Shown here one piece after another: positions 53,042 through 61,855 of a stretch of 64,000 bases of DNA. Source of the DNA: Pseudomonadota bacterium (GTDB lineage Bacteria > Desulfobacterota > Desulfobulbia > Desulfobulbales > Desulfurivibrionaceae); contig JAHJRQ010000010.1 of assembly GCA_018830485.1 (NCBI GenBank), forward strand, positions 16,518-80,517, in the 5' to 3' direction. Within the stretch, counting starts at the first letter, position 1, and each line of letters begins with the position of its first letter. Both the position numbers and the translations under genes were made by a program. The notes under the pieces are model-generated. The model worked only from the letters and a program-made list of their open reading frames with translations. It searched no databases and was not told where the DNA came from.

Positions 53042-55042
53042 TCAGAAATACATCATCTTTTTGACGTCCTGGAGCACGCGCTCCAGCGAAGGGCGCGGGG
53101 CAAAGCGCCGGTGCGACAGATCGCCGGTGCGAAACTCATGCTGATAACGATTCAGCCGAAGCTTCCCCATGATGGCTTCCAGATGCGGACGCTGGGGACG
53201 CAGCGCGTCATTGGCTTCGGAAGCGGCCGTGTCGATGGGCTCCTTCTGGAACTCCGGCGAATAGGCATAGGCGTTGGCAGCGCGAAGGGTTTCCGAATAT
53301 GTCGCCGGTTTTCGGGGAGTAAGCAGGATCAAAACGTGGTGCGAATAGTCATATTCCTCATTGGTCGAGAAGAGGTATTGGACCACGGGCACATCGCGCA
53401 GCAAGGGTACGCCATGCTTTCCGTTGATGAATTCGCGCTCGCGCAGGCCGGAAAGGATAAGCGTTTCCCCGAAACGCATGATGACGTTGGTGGAGACGAT
53501 GTTGTTGGCCGAGGTAAGCGCCTCCTGAAATCCGTCGAATTGGGCCGGCTCAATGAAGGAGCGTGCGCCCTTCACCGCCAGGAGCAGGCGGTCGTCGTCG
53601 ATGAAGGTGGGCGTGACCGAGAGGCTTACACCGATGTTCTTGTCGGACAGGGAGCCGCCGTATTCCCCCGCCTGCGCAACGGAAATCGTCGAGCCGGAAA
53701 AGAAGGTGGCGGGTGTCCGGTCAAGGGCCAACAGGCTCGGCCGGGCAATCACGTCCGCCACCGTATCTCCGGCGTTAAAGATATTGAGCGAATAACTGAT
53801 CCCCGCTGCGGGGAGACCCAGGCTGCGCATAACGGTCGTGCTGCGGATATCGTCGTTCGGATCGCTGTTGGACGTACTCTTTCTCTCCCAACTGCCGTTT
53901 AGGACAATTTTCAGCCCGTCGAGCAGATTGACGCCATTGGTGTATCCGGTGGTTTCCTGCGTGCGGACAATGGTAACATCCACCACGGCCATGCGCGGCA
54001 AGGCTATGCCCTTGCAGGGCGAAGGCAGGGCAGTCAACTTTTCGGTCGCATCGCTGCTGGTGCTGCTCCCCCAGCTACTGTTGCTGCTTCCTCCCCCCCA
54101 GCTACTGCTGGAGGATTGGCTGGTCGACGACTGCACACAATCACTCCAAGAGGGGGCAAGCGGTCCTTGCCCCTGCTCACCGATGATTTCGCCCGCGCTG
54201 CCAGCCCCGACCGGTGCCCCAGAAGGGGACGCTTGCGTGGCTGGCGGGAGATTTCCCGGGGTGGATTCCGCCGGCTGGACAGGCTCCGCAGCAGTGTCAG
54301 GAGCTGAATCCCCAGGTTTCGGCCCCTGGGCTGGGACAGCGGCGTTGCCGGAAATATCGGCTTGCGCATGCACCCTTTTCCACGCCCGGATCCTGTCGTT
54401 AAGAATGTGCACATCCTCCGAGGGGTTCGCCTGCTGGAAACGGTCCCTAAACTCAAGGGCGCTGGACTCCATTCCGAGCGCGGCGCTGGAAAGGGATGCG
54501 ATCCGCAGGGCCTCCGGATCGTTCGGACGCAAGGTCAGCGTGTTATTGGCGGCCCACAGTGCCACCGGAGCATCGCTTGCCTGATAGGCCGACCCGGCCA
54601 GGGCAAGTTGGATGTCGGGGTTGCGCGGCCGCAGCCGGGCTGCAATGGCAAACGATTTCCGGGCCGCATCGTATTGGCGTTGCTCGACCTGCAGCAAACC
54701 GAGATGCCAGGCAGCCAGCCAGTGATTCGAGTCGAATTCCAGGGCCAGCCGGTATCCTGTTTCGGCCAGCTCCGCAACGGCTTGGCCATTTGTCCGGGCC
54801 ATCTCGCGATAGGCCAAGCCATTGAGAAAATGCAGATTGGCATCGGAAGGGGCAAGGGCCAGGGCCCGATTGAACTCCGCGTTTGCCTTCTTCGCCTTGC
54901 CGACGGAGAGCAAGTCGATACCCTTTTCCGCGCCGGCCTGAATTGGCGATTCCGCCTCGCTCCGCATTGAAGGCTGCATCCCCGCGCAACCCGCCAGGGC
55001 AACCAAAAGAGCCGCCGATAGACCAAAAAATGCCATACGCAT
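53042..55042 (-). CDS. TPR lipoprotein with secretin domain
   Basis: A 666-residue lipoprotein: lipobox LAGC with Cys19, tetratricopeptide-like repeats at about 32-207, a Pro/Ala-rich linker, a Ser/Gly-rich stretch (about 305-333), and a secretin homology domain with the hallmark FGETLILSGLRERE (524-537), HGVPLLRDVPVVQYLFS and LILLTPR (571-577). Secretins form gated outer-membrane rings in type II/III secretion and type IV pili. No ATPase, platform or pseudopilin gene is near, so it is an orphan. The start at 55042 gives a normal lipoprotein signal; the longer frame to 55111 does not. Confidence 0.85.
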   Translation of the reverse strand: MRMAFFGLSAALLVALAGCAGMQPSMRSEAESPIQAGAEKGIDLLSVGKAKKANAEFNRALALAPSDANLHFLNGLAYREMARTNGQAVAELAETGYRLALEFDSNHWLAAWHLGLLQVEQRQYDAARKSFAIAARLRPRNPDIQLALAGSAYQASDAPVALWAANNTLTLRPNDPEALRIASLSSAALGMESSALEFRDRFQQANPSEDVHILNDRIRAWKRVHAQADISGNAAVPAQGPKPGDSAPDTAAEPVQPAESTPGNLPPATQASPSGAPVGAGSAGEIIGEQGQGPLAPSWSDCVQSSTSQSSSSSWGGGSSNSSWGSSTSSDATEKLTALPSPCKGIALPRMAVVDVTIVRTQETTGYTNGVNLLDGLKIVLNGSWERKSTSNSDPNDDIRSTTVMRSLGLPAAGISYSLNIFNAGDTVADVIARPSLLALDRTPATFFSGSTISVAQAGEYGGSLSDKNIGVSLSVTPTFIDDDRLLLAVKGARSFIEPAQFDGFQEALTSANNIVSTNVIMRFGETLILSGLREREFINGKHGVPLLRDVPVVQYLFSTNEEYDYSHHVLILLTPRKPATYSETLRAANAYAYSPEFQKEPIDTAASEANDALRPQRPHLEAIMGKLRLNRYQHEFRTGDLSHRRFAPRPSLERVLQDVKKMMYF

Positions 55043-55217
55043 TACTGTCAATACCCCACGGTAGAGAAATTTATCATTCTGTTGTGCAAATTTGCACAAA
55101 CAACTTAGCATGTTGCCTCTTTAAACGAGAAGATAATAATAATACGCATCAGAAGAACTCTTTCCGATACGCAAATTCGCAGCATGGGAAGACAAGCACG
55201 ATGCCGCGGGCAGGCTG

Positions 55218-55715
55218 TTATCTGCGCACCAGGGCGTCGGGCAGGGTTGCCTTGCGGATAAGCCATTTCTTTTCCTGCTTCTGCAGGGAAAACTGAACCC
55301 GGTGGGTTTCGTCAAAGAAGTCCGGCTGGTTGTAGTTTGCAGTCACATGGACCAGGGCGCTGACCTCGCCCCTCCCCTTGCTCGGGATCTCGATCGAGAT
55401 TTCCTCAAGGGCCAGCCGCAGGTTGGCCTGGCGGGAACGGTACAGGATGAGGTAATGGATGACCAATCCAGGCTCCAGCATCTCATGGTAGTTGCGCTCC
55501 GGCACAGTAACCTCGCAGGCCGGGGCAATGAAATCCTTCACCGGCTTCATCTTGAGGGCGATCATGATCGGAGTTTCCTCCCCATCCTTGGAAAGCGAGA
55601 CCGCAATGTCGGTAAACTTCCGTTTGATCGCCTGTTGATCGCTGTAGTAGTACAGCAGCCAGCCACCAACCCCCAGCAGCACGACGACAAAGGCAATAAT
55701 GCTTTTCCGCTTCAT
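55218..55715 (-). CDS. Membrane-anchored protein, NTF2-like domain candidate
   Basis: A 165-residue protein with an N-terminal membrane anchor (about 6-24) and a periplasmic domain of helix followed by curved strands. The last part (EIPSKGRGEVSALVHVTANY, FDETHRVQFSLQKQEKKWLI) has the strand and Trp pattern of NTF2-like proteins, but no active-site residues are apparent. GGGGA precedes the start. Its 3' end is duplicated in the pseudogene at 47.8 kb. It is the first gene of the minus-strand block with the secretin and the exported proteins. Confidence 0.65.
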   Translation of the reverse strand: MKRKSIIAFVVVLLGVGGWLLYYYSDQQAIKRKFTDIAVSLSKDGEETPIMIALKMKPVKDFIAPACEVTVPERNYHEMLEPGLVIHYLILYRSRQANLRLALEEISIEIPSKGRGEVSALVHVTANYNQPDFFDETHRVQFSLQKQEKKWLIRKATLPDALVRR

Positions 55716-55755
55716 GTTTCAGTCCCCCAGGATTTTGCCCTCTCCACAGACACGT

Positions 55756-56268
55756 TCACCGTTTCTTTCTGGCCCCCCTGGATTTCCCCGCCCCAAGAGC
55801 AAACTCCGGCTCATACCCCACCGTGAACTGGCTTGCGGTATCATTGCGAATACCCAGGAAATGGGCGTTATTGGTATCAAAGGGACAAATCGGCTTCACG
55901 CAAGGCGCAAAGCCGAATTTGCGATGCAACTCGCGATTGCCGAGCACAAAGATGGTCCTCTCCCTGATGGCCTCCTGCCGCAGGGCAAAACGCAGCAGTT
56001 CGGAGCCTACCCCCTGCCCCTGAAACTCCGGATTCACCGCCAACGGGGCCAAATGCAGGCCGCACACCTCCTTGCCTTTATAGGCATTGGTAAAAGCAAT
56101 ATAGGCGATGAACTTGTTGACATGAATACACACCCACTCATGCATCGCCTTGCCATTGGCGTGGAGATTTTCCACCAATTGCGCTTCATACATGCTGCCA
56201 GGGAATGTCTGGCGCAGCAAGGCGGAAACCTTGCTATAATCTTCAGCGGTGAGCTTGCGTATTTTCAC
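55756..56268 (-). CDS. GNAT family N-acetyltransferase
   Basis: A 170-residue acetyltransferase with the acetyl-CoA motif region LAPLAVNPEFQGQGVGSELL (Q/RxxGxG/A as QGQGVG) and FVLGNRELHRKFGFAPC further on. The layout is close to small putative acetyltransferases such as YhbS. The start is GTG. Substrate unknown. Divergent from topB with 190 bp between; the accessory block ends on its other side. Confidence 0.9.
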   Translation of the reverse strand: MKIRKLTAEDYSKVSALLRQTFPGSMYEAQLVENLHANGKAMHEWVCIHVNKFIAYIAFTNAYKGKEVCGLHLAPLAVNPEFQGQGVGSELLRFALRQEAIRERTIFVLGNRELHRKFGFAPCVKPICPFDTNNAHFLGIRNDTASQFTVGYEPEFALGAGKSRGARKKR

Positions 56269-56458
56269 GGTTTATATTCTTGTAACGTTTTGTTTTTGAT
56301 AGACTTAAACAGATATCCCCGTCTTTTCCGGGGCCTCCGGCTTGCATCCCCGGATAATTCGGTTTAGGGTGCGGGCCGGGTGTACACCAGGGGTGCGCCA
56401 TTCGTCACCCTGTCTCCTTTGTAACAGAAGAACATATTGACCGCGAGAAAATCGTAGA

Positions 56459-58540
56459 ATGAAAGTTGTTATTGCCGAGAAGCCTTCCGTGGCGCGCGAC
56501 ATTGCCGAGGTTCTCGATATCAAGGCCAAGAAAAAGGGGTACATCGAGGGGCGGGGCTGCGTGATCACCTGGGCCTTCGGCCATCTGGTCACCCTGCAGG
56601 AGCCGGGCGAGTATGATCCGGCCCTCAAGCATTGGTCGCTGGACACCCTCCCCTTCGTGCCGGAGAAGTTCAAGCTCGCCCTGATTAAAAACCGCGGGGT
56701 GGACGAGCAGTTCACGGTGATCGAAACCCTCTGCCAGCAAGCCGAGGAGATCATCTGCGCCACGGATGCCGGGCGGGAAGGCGAGCTGATCTTCCGCTAC
56801 ATCCTGGCCATGGCCAACTGCGAGGACAAGCCGATCCGCCGCCTCTGGCTTAATTCGCTGACCCCCGACGCAATCCAGGAGGCGTTCAAGGATCTCAAGG
56901 ACGGCCACGACTACGACGCGCTCTATGCCGCGGCCCGCTGCCGCAGCGAGTCCGACTGGATCGTCGGCCTCAACGCCACCCGGTACTATACGGTGCGCCA
57001 CGGGCGGATCGGCGGCGCCAACGACCGGGTGCTCTGGAGCATCGGGCGGGTGCAGACCCCGGTTCTGGCCATGATCGTAGAGCGCGACGACGCCATTCTC
57101 CAGTTCCGGCCCCAGCTCTTCTGGGAGCTCACCACCCGCTACCGCGAGGTGGTCTTCAAGTGCACTGGCAAGCGGTTTGAAAAACCGGAAAAGGCCCAGG
57201 CGCTGCTGGAAAAAATCACTGGCCAGCCCTTTGCCATCACCGGGATTGCCGCAAAAGAGAAAAAAGAACAGCCCCCCCAGCTCTTTGATCTCACCACCCT
57301 GCAGCGGGAGATCAACAAACTGCACGGGCTCTCGGCCGCCGATACCCTTGCCGCCACCCAGAATCTCTACGAAAAAAAGTTCGTCACCTATCCGCGTACC
57401 GATTCGCGCTATCTCAGCAAAGACCTGCAGCCGCGCATTCCCCAAATCCTGACGCAACTCAAAGCCTTCCGGCCGGAAGAGATCGCACCGCTCAACCTGG
57501 CGAAACTGCCTTTCAGCAAGCGGATCATCGACGACACCAAGGTCAGCGACCACCACGCCATCATTCCCACCGGCGTTGCGCCGCGCAGCCTCAACGCCAA
57601 CGAACAGCTGGTGTACGATGCGATCGCCACCCAGTTCATCGCCGCCTTTTATCCCGCCTGCGTCAAGAATATCACCACGGTGGACGGGGTCAGCAACAAT
57701 GTGCTGTTTCAGGCCAAGGGAACCCAGATTGTCCAGCCGGGCTGGACCGCCCTCTTCCTGAACAAGAAACAGGCCCAGGACGTGGCCGAGGAACAGACCC
57801 TGCCGCTTTTTGTCGAAGACGAATCCGGCCCGCACCAGCCGTCCCTGCGGGAAGGCAAAACCATCCCGCCCAAGCACTTCAACGAAAACTCGCTGCTCGG
57901 GGCCATGGAGGCTGCCGGCAAACTGGTGGAGGATGACACCCTGCGCGAGGCGCTCAAGGAGCGGGGCATCGGCACCCCCGCCACCCGCGCGGCCATCATC
58001 GAAACCCTGCTGAGCCGCAACTATATCCAGCGCGACAAGAAACAGCTGCGCTGCACCGACATGGGCCGTTGCCTCATTGCCTTGATCCGGGACCCGTTGC
58101 TCAAGTCGCCGGAGATGACCGGGGAGTGGGAGGAAAAGCTCAAACAGATCGAGCGCGGCCAGCTCGACGCCGACGAGTTCATGGCTGGCATCTCCGGCTA
58201 CATCCGCACCCTGATTGAAAGCAGCACTGCGGAGAGGCTGAACACCGCGCGCTGGGGCAGCTGCCCGCTCTGCGGCAAAGAGGTAGTCAAAGGGAAGCGA
58301 GCCTACGGCTGCTCGGGCTGGAAGGATGGCTGCGAGTTTGTCCTCGAACCGGAGTGCAAAGGGGTGGCGCTTACGGCCAAGCAGATCCAGGTGCTGCTCC
58401 AGCAGCACATCCTGCCGCAACCGGTACGGATTGAAGACGAACCACGGATGCTCATCCTCTCCACCCAGGGCATGGTCATGGACCTGGAACTGCCCACTGC
58501 CGACCGACAGAAAAAAGCGAAAAAAACGGATCGGCCCTAA
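56459..58540 (+). CDS. topB: DNA topoisomerase III (type IA)
   Basis: A 693-residue type IA topoisomerase. The TOPRIM domain starts VVIAEKPSVARDIAEVL and carries ATDAGREGELIFR (101-113); the catalytic tyrosine is Y311 in FVTYPRTDSRYLS; GIGTPATRAAIIETL follows. The C-terminus has one CxxC zinc-like element (CPLCGKEV...GCSGWKDGC). It relaxes or decatenates single-stranded DNA intermediates. Length is typical for chromosomal TopB. The ribosome site is weak. A small gene follows 53 bp downstream. Confidence 0.95.
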   Translation: MKVVIAEKPSVARDIAEVLDIKAKKKGYIEGRGCVITWAFGHLVTLQEPGEYDPALKHWSLDTLPFVPEKFKLALIKNRGVDEQFTVIETLCQQAEEIICATDAGREGELIFRYILAMANCEDKPIRRLWLNSLTPDAIQEAFKDLKDGHDYDALYAAARCRSESDWIVGLNATRYYTVRHGRIGGANDRVLWSIGRVQTPVLAMIVERDDAILQFRPQLFWELTTRYREVVFKCTGKRFEKPEKAQALLEKITGQPFAITGIAAKEKKEQPPQLFDLTTLQREINKLHGLSAADTLAATQNLYEKKFVTYPRTDSRYLSKDLQPRIPQILTQLKAFRPEEIAPLNLAKLPFSKRIIDDTKVSDHHAIIPTGVAPRSLNANEQLVYDAIATQFIAAFYPACVKNITTVDGVSNNVLFQAKGTQIVQPGWTALFLNKKQAQDVAEEQTLPLFVEDESGPHQPSLREGKTIPPKHFNENSLLGAMEAAGKLVEDDTLREALKERGIGTPATRAAIIETLLSRNYIQRDKKQLRCTDMGRCLIALIRDPLLKSPEMTGEWEEKLKQIERGQLDADEFMAGISGYIRTLIESSTAERLNTARWGSCPLCGKEVVKGKRAYGCSGWKDGCEFVLEPECKGVALTAKQIQVLLQQHILPQPVRIEDEPRMLILSTQGMVMDLELPTADRQKKAKKTDRP

Positions 58541-58593
58541 CGTTGCAAGAGCTGATCCCGACCTATCCCCGGTTTTCCCCAAAGGACCCGAAC

Positions 58594-58860
58594 ATGCCAG
58601 AAACAATCCCCCAAGCCATCAAGGAAGACCTGGAGAATGCGGCCGACCTGCACCAACGCGCCTCTTCCGATTACGAAAAATGTGTGGAATTCAACAAGCT
58701 GATGTCCGACCTTTTGGGAAGGCTGGAAGACGCCGGCTGCTATAAAACCGCCGACAAGGTGATGTCCATCCTCATCGACTGCAACCCCAAACAAGGGGCC
58801 CAGTGCGACAAGGCTGCCCGCATCGGGGACAAAATGAAGAAATTCCAAAGAGACCGCTAG
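58594..58860 (+). CDS. Small conserved hypothetical protein
   Basis: An 88-residue soluble, mostly helical protein (IKEDLENAADLHQRASSDYE, FNKLMSDLLGRLEDAGCYKT) with three cysteines. AAAGGA is seven to eight bases before the start at 58594; an earlier in-frame start at 58543 is too close to the topB stop and lacks a ribosome site. No family recognised. It probably shares the topB transcript; a cluster of hairpin repeats begins 40 bases downstream. Confidence 0.65.
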   Translation: MPETIPQAIKEDLENAADLHQRASSDYEKCVEFNKLMSDLLGRLEDAGCYKTADKVMSILIDCNPKQGAQCDKAARIGDKMKKFQRDR

Positions 58861-58899
58861 GGAGGCATTTCCCTGCTTCCTCTATCCATTAGTCATCTA

Positions 58900-58960
58900 C
58901 CACCGGCAAAGCCGGTGGCTCGACGGTTGCTGACCCCTCAAAGGGGCCTGATCGCAACCG
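58900..58960. repeat. Paired hairpin element
   Basis: A perfect hairpin CCACCGGC-AAA-GCCGGTGG (58900-58918) is followed by CGGTTGC (58924-58930) and GCAACCG (58954-58960), which enclose a smaller hairpin CCCCT/AGGGG. The nested arrangement resembles ends of IS200/IS605-type elements or RAYT-associated repeats, but no transposase is present. Confidence 0.5.
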
Positions 58961-58989
58961 GCTAAAAACAAAGCCTTGTGTTTTCTGCC

Positions 58990-59051
58990 GTCATTCCGGC
59001 GAAGGCCGGAATCCAGGCCTTTTCCTGGAACCCGGCCTTCGCCGGAATGAC
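58990..59051. repeat. 62-bp palindromic repeat with 20-bp perfect arms
   Basis: Arms 58990-59009 and 59032-59051 are perfect inverted copies beginning GTCATTCCGGCGAAGG; inside them TCCAGG (59012-59017) pairs with CCTGGA (59024-59029). Repeats of the TCATTCCGGCGAA-type are common dispersed elements in proteobacterial genomes. Confidence 0.75.
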
Positions 59052-59096
59052 ATGTGTTACGGAAACCATTTCCGGAACTGTCAAACTTTGCGAGTC

Positions 59097-59117
59097 CCCC
59101 GGCAGAGCCGGGGTTTT
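59097..59117 (+). terminator. GC hairpin with short T-run, terminator-like
   Basis: CCCCGGC-AGA-GCCGGGG (59097-59113) followed by TTTT. It overlaps the end of the RlmA-like gene (stop at 59116-59118, minus). On the plus strand it could end topB transcripts; on minus there is no T-run. Confidence 0.5.
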
Positions 59118-60003
59118 ACCTGTTTGTTATCAATTCCCCATCCCCACTCTTTTTCTTAAAAACGCGAATCTCCACATCCACATCCAGCTCCAACCGCTCC
59201 AAAACAGCCACCTTCCCCTTTGTCTCCCGGTCAATATTCCAGTAATAGGGGGTCATGGCCAGCAGGTCCATGATCACTTGATTGGATGCAAGCGCAAGCG
59301 GATAGGTGATCCGCGACACAGTAGCAGGAGCAAAAAGCTCCTGGGCCTTTTCAATGATCGCAGGCGCCGCATGCTCCCTGGTGACCGGATAGATGATCTC
59401 CCGCAACCCGTTGAGATGCCTTGGGCCGGGGCTTACGAAGACCAGGCTGCCCCCCGCCTTGAGAATCCGGGCAAACTCCGGGATGCTTGCCGGCGAAAAG
59501 ACGCTGAGCACGATATCCAGGGATGCATCCAAATAGGGCAGATCGTTGATGCTCGCCACGAACCAGGCCATGGTTCGGTCGCGCTGGGTGGCCTGCCGCA
59601 CTGCAAACTTGGACACATCGACCCCGTGGCACTCCATGCGGCGGTGCGCCTCACTGCCACGGGCCAGGGCTTCCTTAAGCCGCGCAAGATAAAAGCCTTC
59701 GCCGCAGCCGGCATCGAGCACGCTGCAATCACTGTCCAGCGCCAATCCCGAAAACACGCTGGAGATGGCTTCGTTGATCCCGTCGGAGACCCGATTGTAG
59801 TACCCCTGGTCCAGGAACCGTCTCCGGCTCAGGATCATCTCCGGGTCGTCCCCCGGCTCTTTGGAATGTTTGTTGTGGGCAAGCACCAGGTTGACATACC
59901 CCTGGCGGGCGGCATCAAAGCTGTGCATCGCCGCGCATTGGTAGCCGGTCGCGGTTGCAAGCAGCGGTTCCCGGCAAACGGGACATTGGAGAAGGGAGGT
60001 CAT
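59116..60003 (-). CDS. RlmA-like 23S rRNA guanine methyltransferase
   Basis: A 295-residue methyltransferase with an N-terminal zinc knuckle (CPVCREPL...YQCAAMHSFD, residues 7-30) and a SAM-binding domain, VLDAGCGEGFYLARL at about 94-108. GDDPEMILSRRRFLDQGYY between them is the linker typical of RlmA/RrmA, which methylates N1 of G745 (or G748) in 23S rRNA. AAGGA precedes the start. The exact rRNA position cannot be decided from this sequence. Confidence 0.88.
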   Translation of the reverse strand: MTSLLQCPVCREPLLATATGYQCAAMHSFDAARQGYVNLVLAHNKHSKEPGDDPEMILSRRRFLDQGYYNRVSDGINEAISSVFSGLALDSDCSVLDAGCGEGFYLARLKEALARGSEAHRRMECHGVDVSKFAVRQATQRDRTMAWFVASINDLPYLDASLDIVLSVFSPASIPEFARILKAGGSLVFVSPGPRHLNGLREIIYPVTREHAAPAIIEKAQELFAPATVSRITYPLALASNQVIMDLLAMTPYYWNIDRETKGKVAVLERLELDVDVEIRVFKKKSGDGELITNR

Positions 60004-60200
60004 GTGCGCATCCTTACCATGGGGCCTGATCTCATGTGCACGGTTGAGTCGGGGTTCCAGAGGGATTGGAGGGGGGTCCGGTCATACGTATGGACAGGCA
60101 AAAAACCCTGCCACCTGTTCGACTTCGGCAGGCAGGTGCGGAGCAAGTATGCCTTGGGTCCGCAGGCCATGCAAAAAGCTACCGTACAGTCGAGGAGAAG

Positions 60201-61784
60201 TCAAATCACTTGCCGGGCGCTGCCCGTATCAGGCAGCGCCTTTGCCGGGTTGCGGCTCTCCCCCGCGCTGGTCACCATGACCGCCGAGACCCCGGGCAAG
60301 GGGCACTTGGTTTCGCATATCCCGCAGCCGACGCAGAGATCGTCAATCAGGTACGGCTGTTTGACCGTCACCTTCTCGCCCCGGCTGTTTTCAACGGTAG
60401 CTTCCCGGAACTTGATCGCCTTGTCCGGGGTGGGGCAATGCTCTTCGCAGACGATGCAGGGGATACCATTGGCATAGGGCAGGCAGCGGTTCTTGTCAAA
60501 GACAGCATTGCCGATTTTCACCTTTTTCTTTTCCGGGGCGGACAGCTTTGCGATGGCCCCGCTGGGGCAGACCTGGCCGCAAAGGGTGCAGTTGTATTCA
60601 CAATAGCCGGTGCGGGCTTTGAGGATCGGGGAAAACATCCCCTCCAGGCCGGCCTGGAGAAAAGCAGGCTGCAGCCCGTTGCCGATGCAGACCTTCATGC
60701 ACTCTCCGCAGCGGACGCAGCGGCCGACAAACTCTTCTTCCGGCAAGGCCCCGGGCGGGCGGATCAGGAGTTCGTCGGACTGGCGGGCCAGGGTTCGGCT
60801 CTTGAGAAAAAACGGCAGCAGCGCCCCCACAGCCAGGGAGCCGACAAAAGTACGCCGGGAAAGCGCAAAAGTCGGCTTTGTCCGAGATTGCCCGCCAAAG
60901 CGAAATGATATTTTGTTGCCCGGGCAATGATGGATACAATCCAAACAGAGATTGCAGTCCAGCATCGAGATAGCGCGGTCCTCGTCGATGGCCCCCATCC
61001 GGCAGACCTCCCGGCAGTTCCGGCACTTGCCGCATGTGCTGCCGGTTTTCCCCCGCAGGAGGGAAAACCGGGCGGTCACCGCAAACAATGCGCCCAGCGG
61101 GCAGATATTGCGGCAGAAAAACCGGCGCTCCAGCCTTTCCAGAAAGAAAATCAGCAGAAGAATCCCCAGCGAAAGAAGTGTCAGGTCATGGTATTTCTGA
61201 TTAAAGGGCAGGACGGACGCCTTGAGAAAGGCGTACACCGGTTCGGTCACAGCGTTGACCCAGGCCGGGGCCTCTTGATAGGTGTAGGTGAAAAAGGTTG
61301 CGGACAGGGCGTGTAAGGCCGGGTCCACCGCCAGGGCCAAACCCCGGACCAAAATCGAGAAGGGATCGACGTACCCGGCCATGGGCAGCCCGAAACAGGC
61401 TCCCACCAGCAGAAAACCCAGGAGATAGAACTTGAGCGGCCGGTATGTTCTTTCTTTCCCGGTCCGCGGGTTCGGCGTCACGTTGCGGCAACCGTCCAGC
61501 AGGGTTCCCATGGGGCAGATCCAGCCGCAGAAAAAGCGGCCCAGGATCAGGGTAAGCAGCAGGGTGCCAACGGCGGGCAGCATCAGGAGAATAAAAAACC
61601 CCGCGGCCAAGGAAGCGGACAGGGCCAGCAGGGGATCGATCCTGAAAAGAATGTTCACCGCGTACTCGATGCTATCGGAACCCGAATAATCGGTCCTGAT
61701 GAACAAAAAGAAAAAGAGCGCCAGGCAGGCCAACTGGCTCAGGCGCCGCCAGTAATACAAGGGGATTTTGCGGGTGGTTTTCAT
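60201..61784 (-). CDS. Membrane ferredoxin, NapH-like with fused NapG-like domain
   Basis: A 527-residue protein. The N-terminal half has about five membrane helices and two cytoplasm-facing motifs FCGWICPMG and FFCRNICPLGA, as in NapH/NosR/CcoG, then a CGKCRNCREVC and CNLCLDCIHHCPG pair. From about residue 310 a twin-arginine-like SRRTFVGSLAVGA starts a second part with several 4Fe-4S motifs (CVRCGECMKVC, CTLCGQVCPSG, CIVCEEHCP, CVGCGICETKCP), like NapG. It should move electrons between the quinone pool and a periplasmic acceptor. It is 71 bp after the DUF362 gene on the same strand. Confidence 0.88.
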   Translation of the reverse strand: MKTTRKIPLYYWRRLSQLACLALFFFLFIRTDYSGSDSIEYAVNILFRIDPLLALSASLAAGFFILLMLPAVGTLLLTLILGRFFCGWICPMGTLLDGCRNVTPNPRTGKERTYRPLKFYLLGFLLVGACFGLPMAGYVDPFSILVRGLALAVDPALHALSATFFTYTYQEAPAWVNAVTEPVYAFLKASVLPFNQKYHDLTLLSLGILLLIFFLERLERRFFCRNICPLGALFAVTARFSLLRGKTGSTCGKCRNCREVCRMGAIDEDRAISMLDCNLCLDCIHHCPGNKISFRFGGQSRTKPTFALSRRTFVGSLAVGALLPFFLKSRTLARQSDELLIRPPGALPEEEFVGRCVRCGECMKVCIGNGLQPAFLQAGLEGMFSPILKARTGYCEYNCTLCGQVCPSGAIAKLSAPEKKKVKIGNAVFDKNRCLPYANGIPCIVCEEHCPTPDKAIKFREATVENSRGEKVTVKQPYLIDDLCVGCGICETKCPLPGVSAVMVTSAGESRNPAKALPDTGSARQVI

Positions 61785-61855
61785 GGAAATTCATTGCCCC
61801 GGTGCGGGATCGGTTGAAGCGGGACAAGCTGACCCGCGGGTTTCAGGGAAAAAGA

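Noticed and set aside
55722..55730. GTCCCCCAG matching the 3' end of the tRNA-Gln at 45.6 kb, as a second attachment site
   Set aside because: Only nine bases match, they fall in the ribosome-site region of a gene, and no integrase is present; chance is sufficient.
56405..58606. 733-codon open frame on minus, opposite topB
   Set aside because: A shadow of the GC-rich topB gene; the translation has no domain motifs and overlaps the true catalytic tyrosine region antisense.
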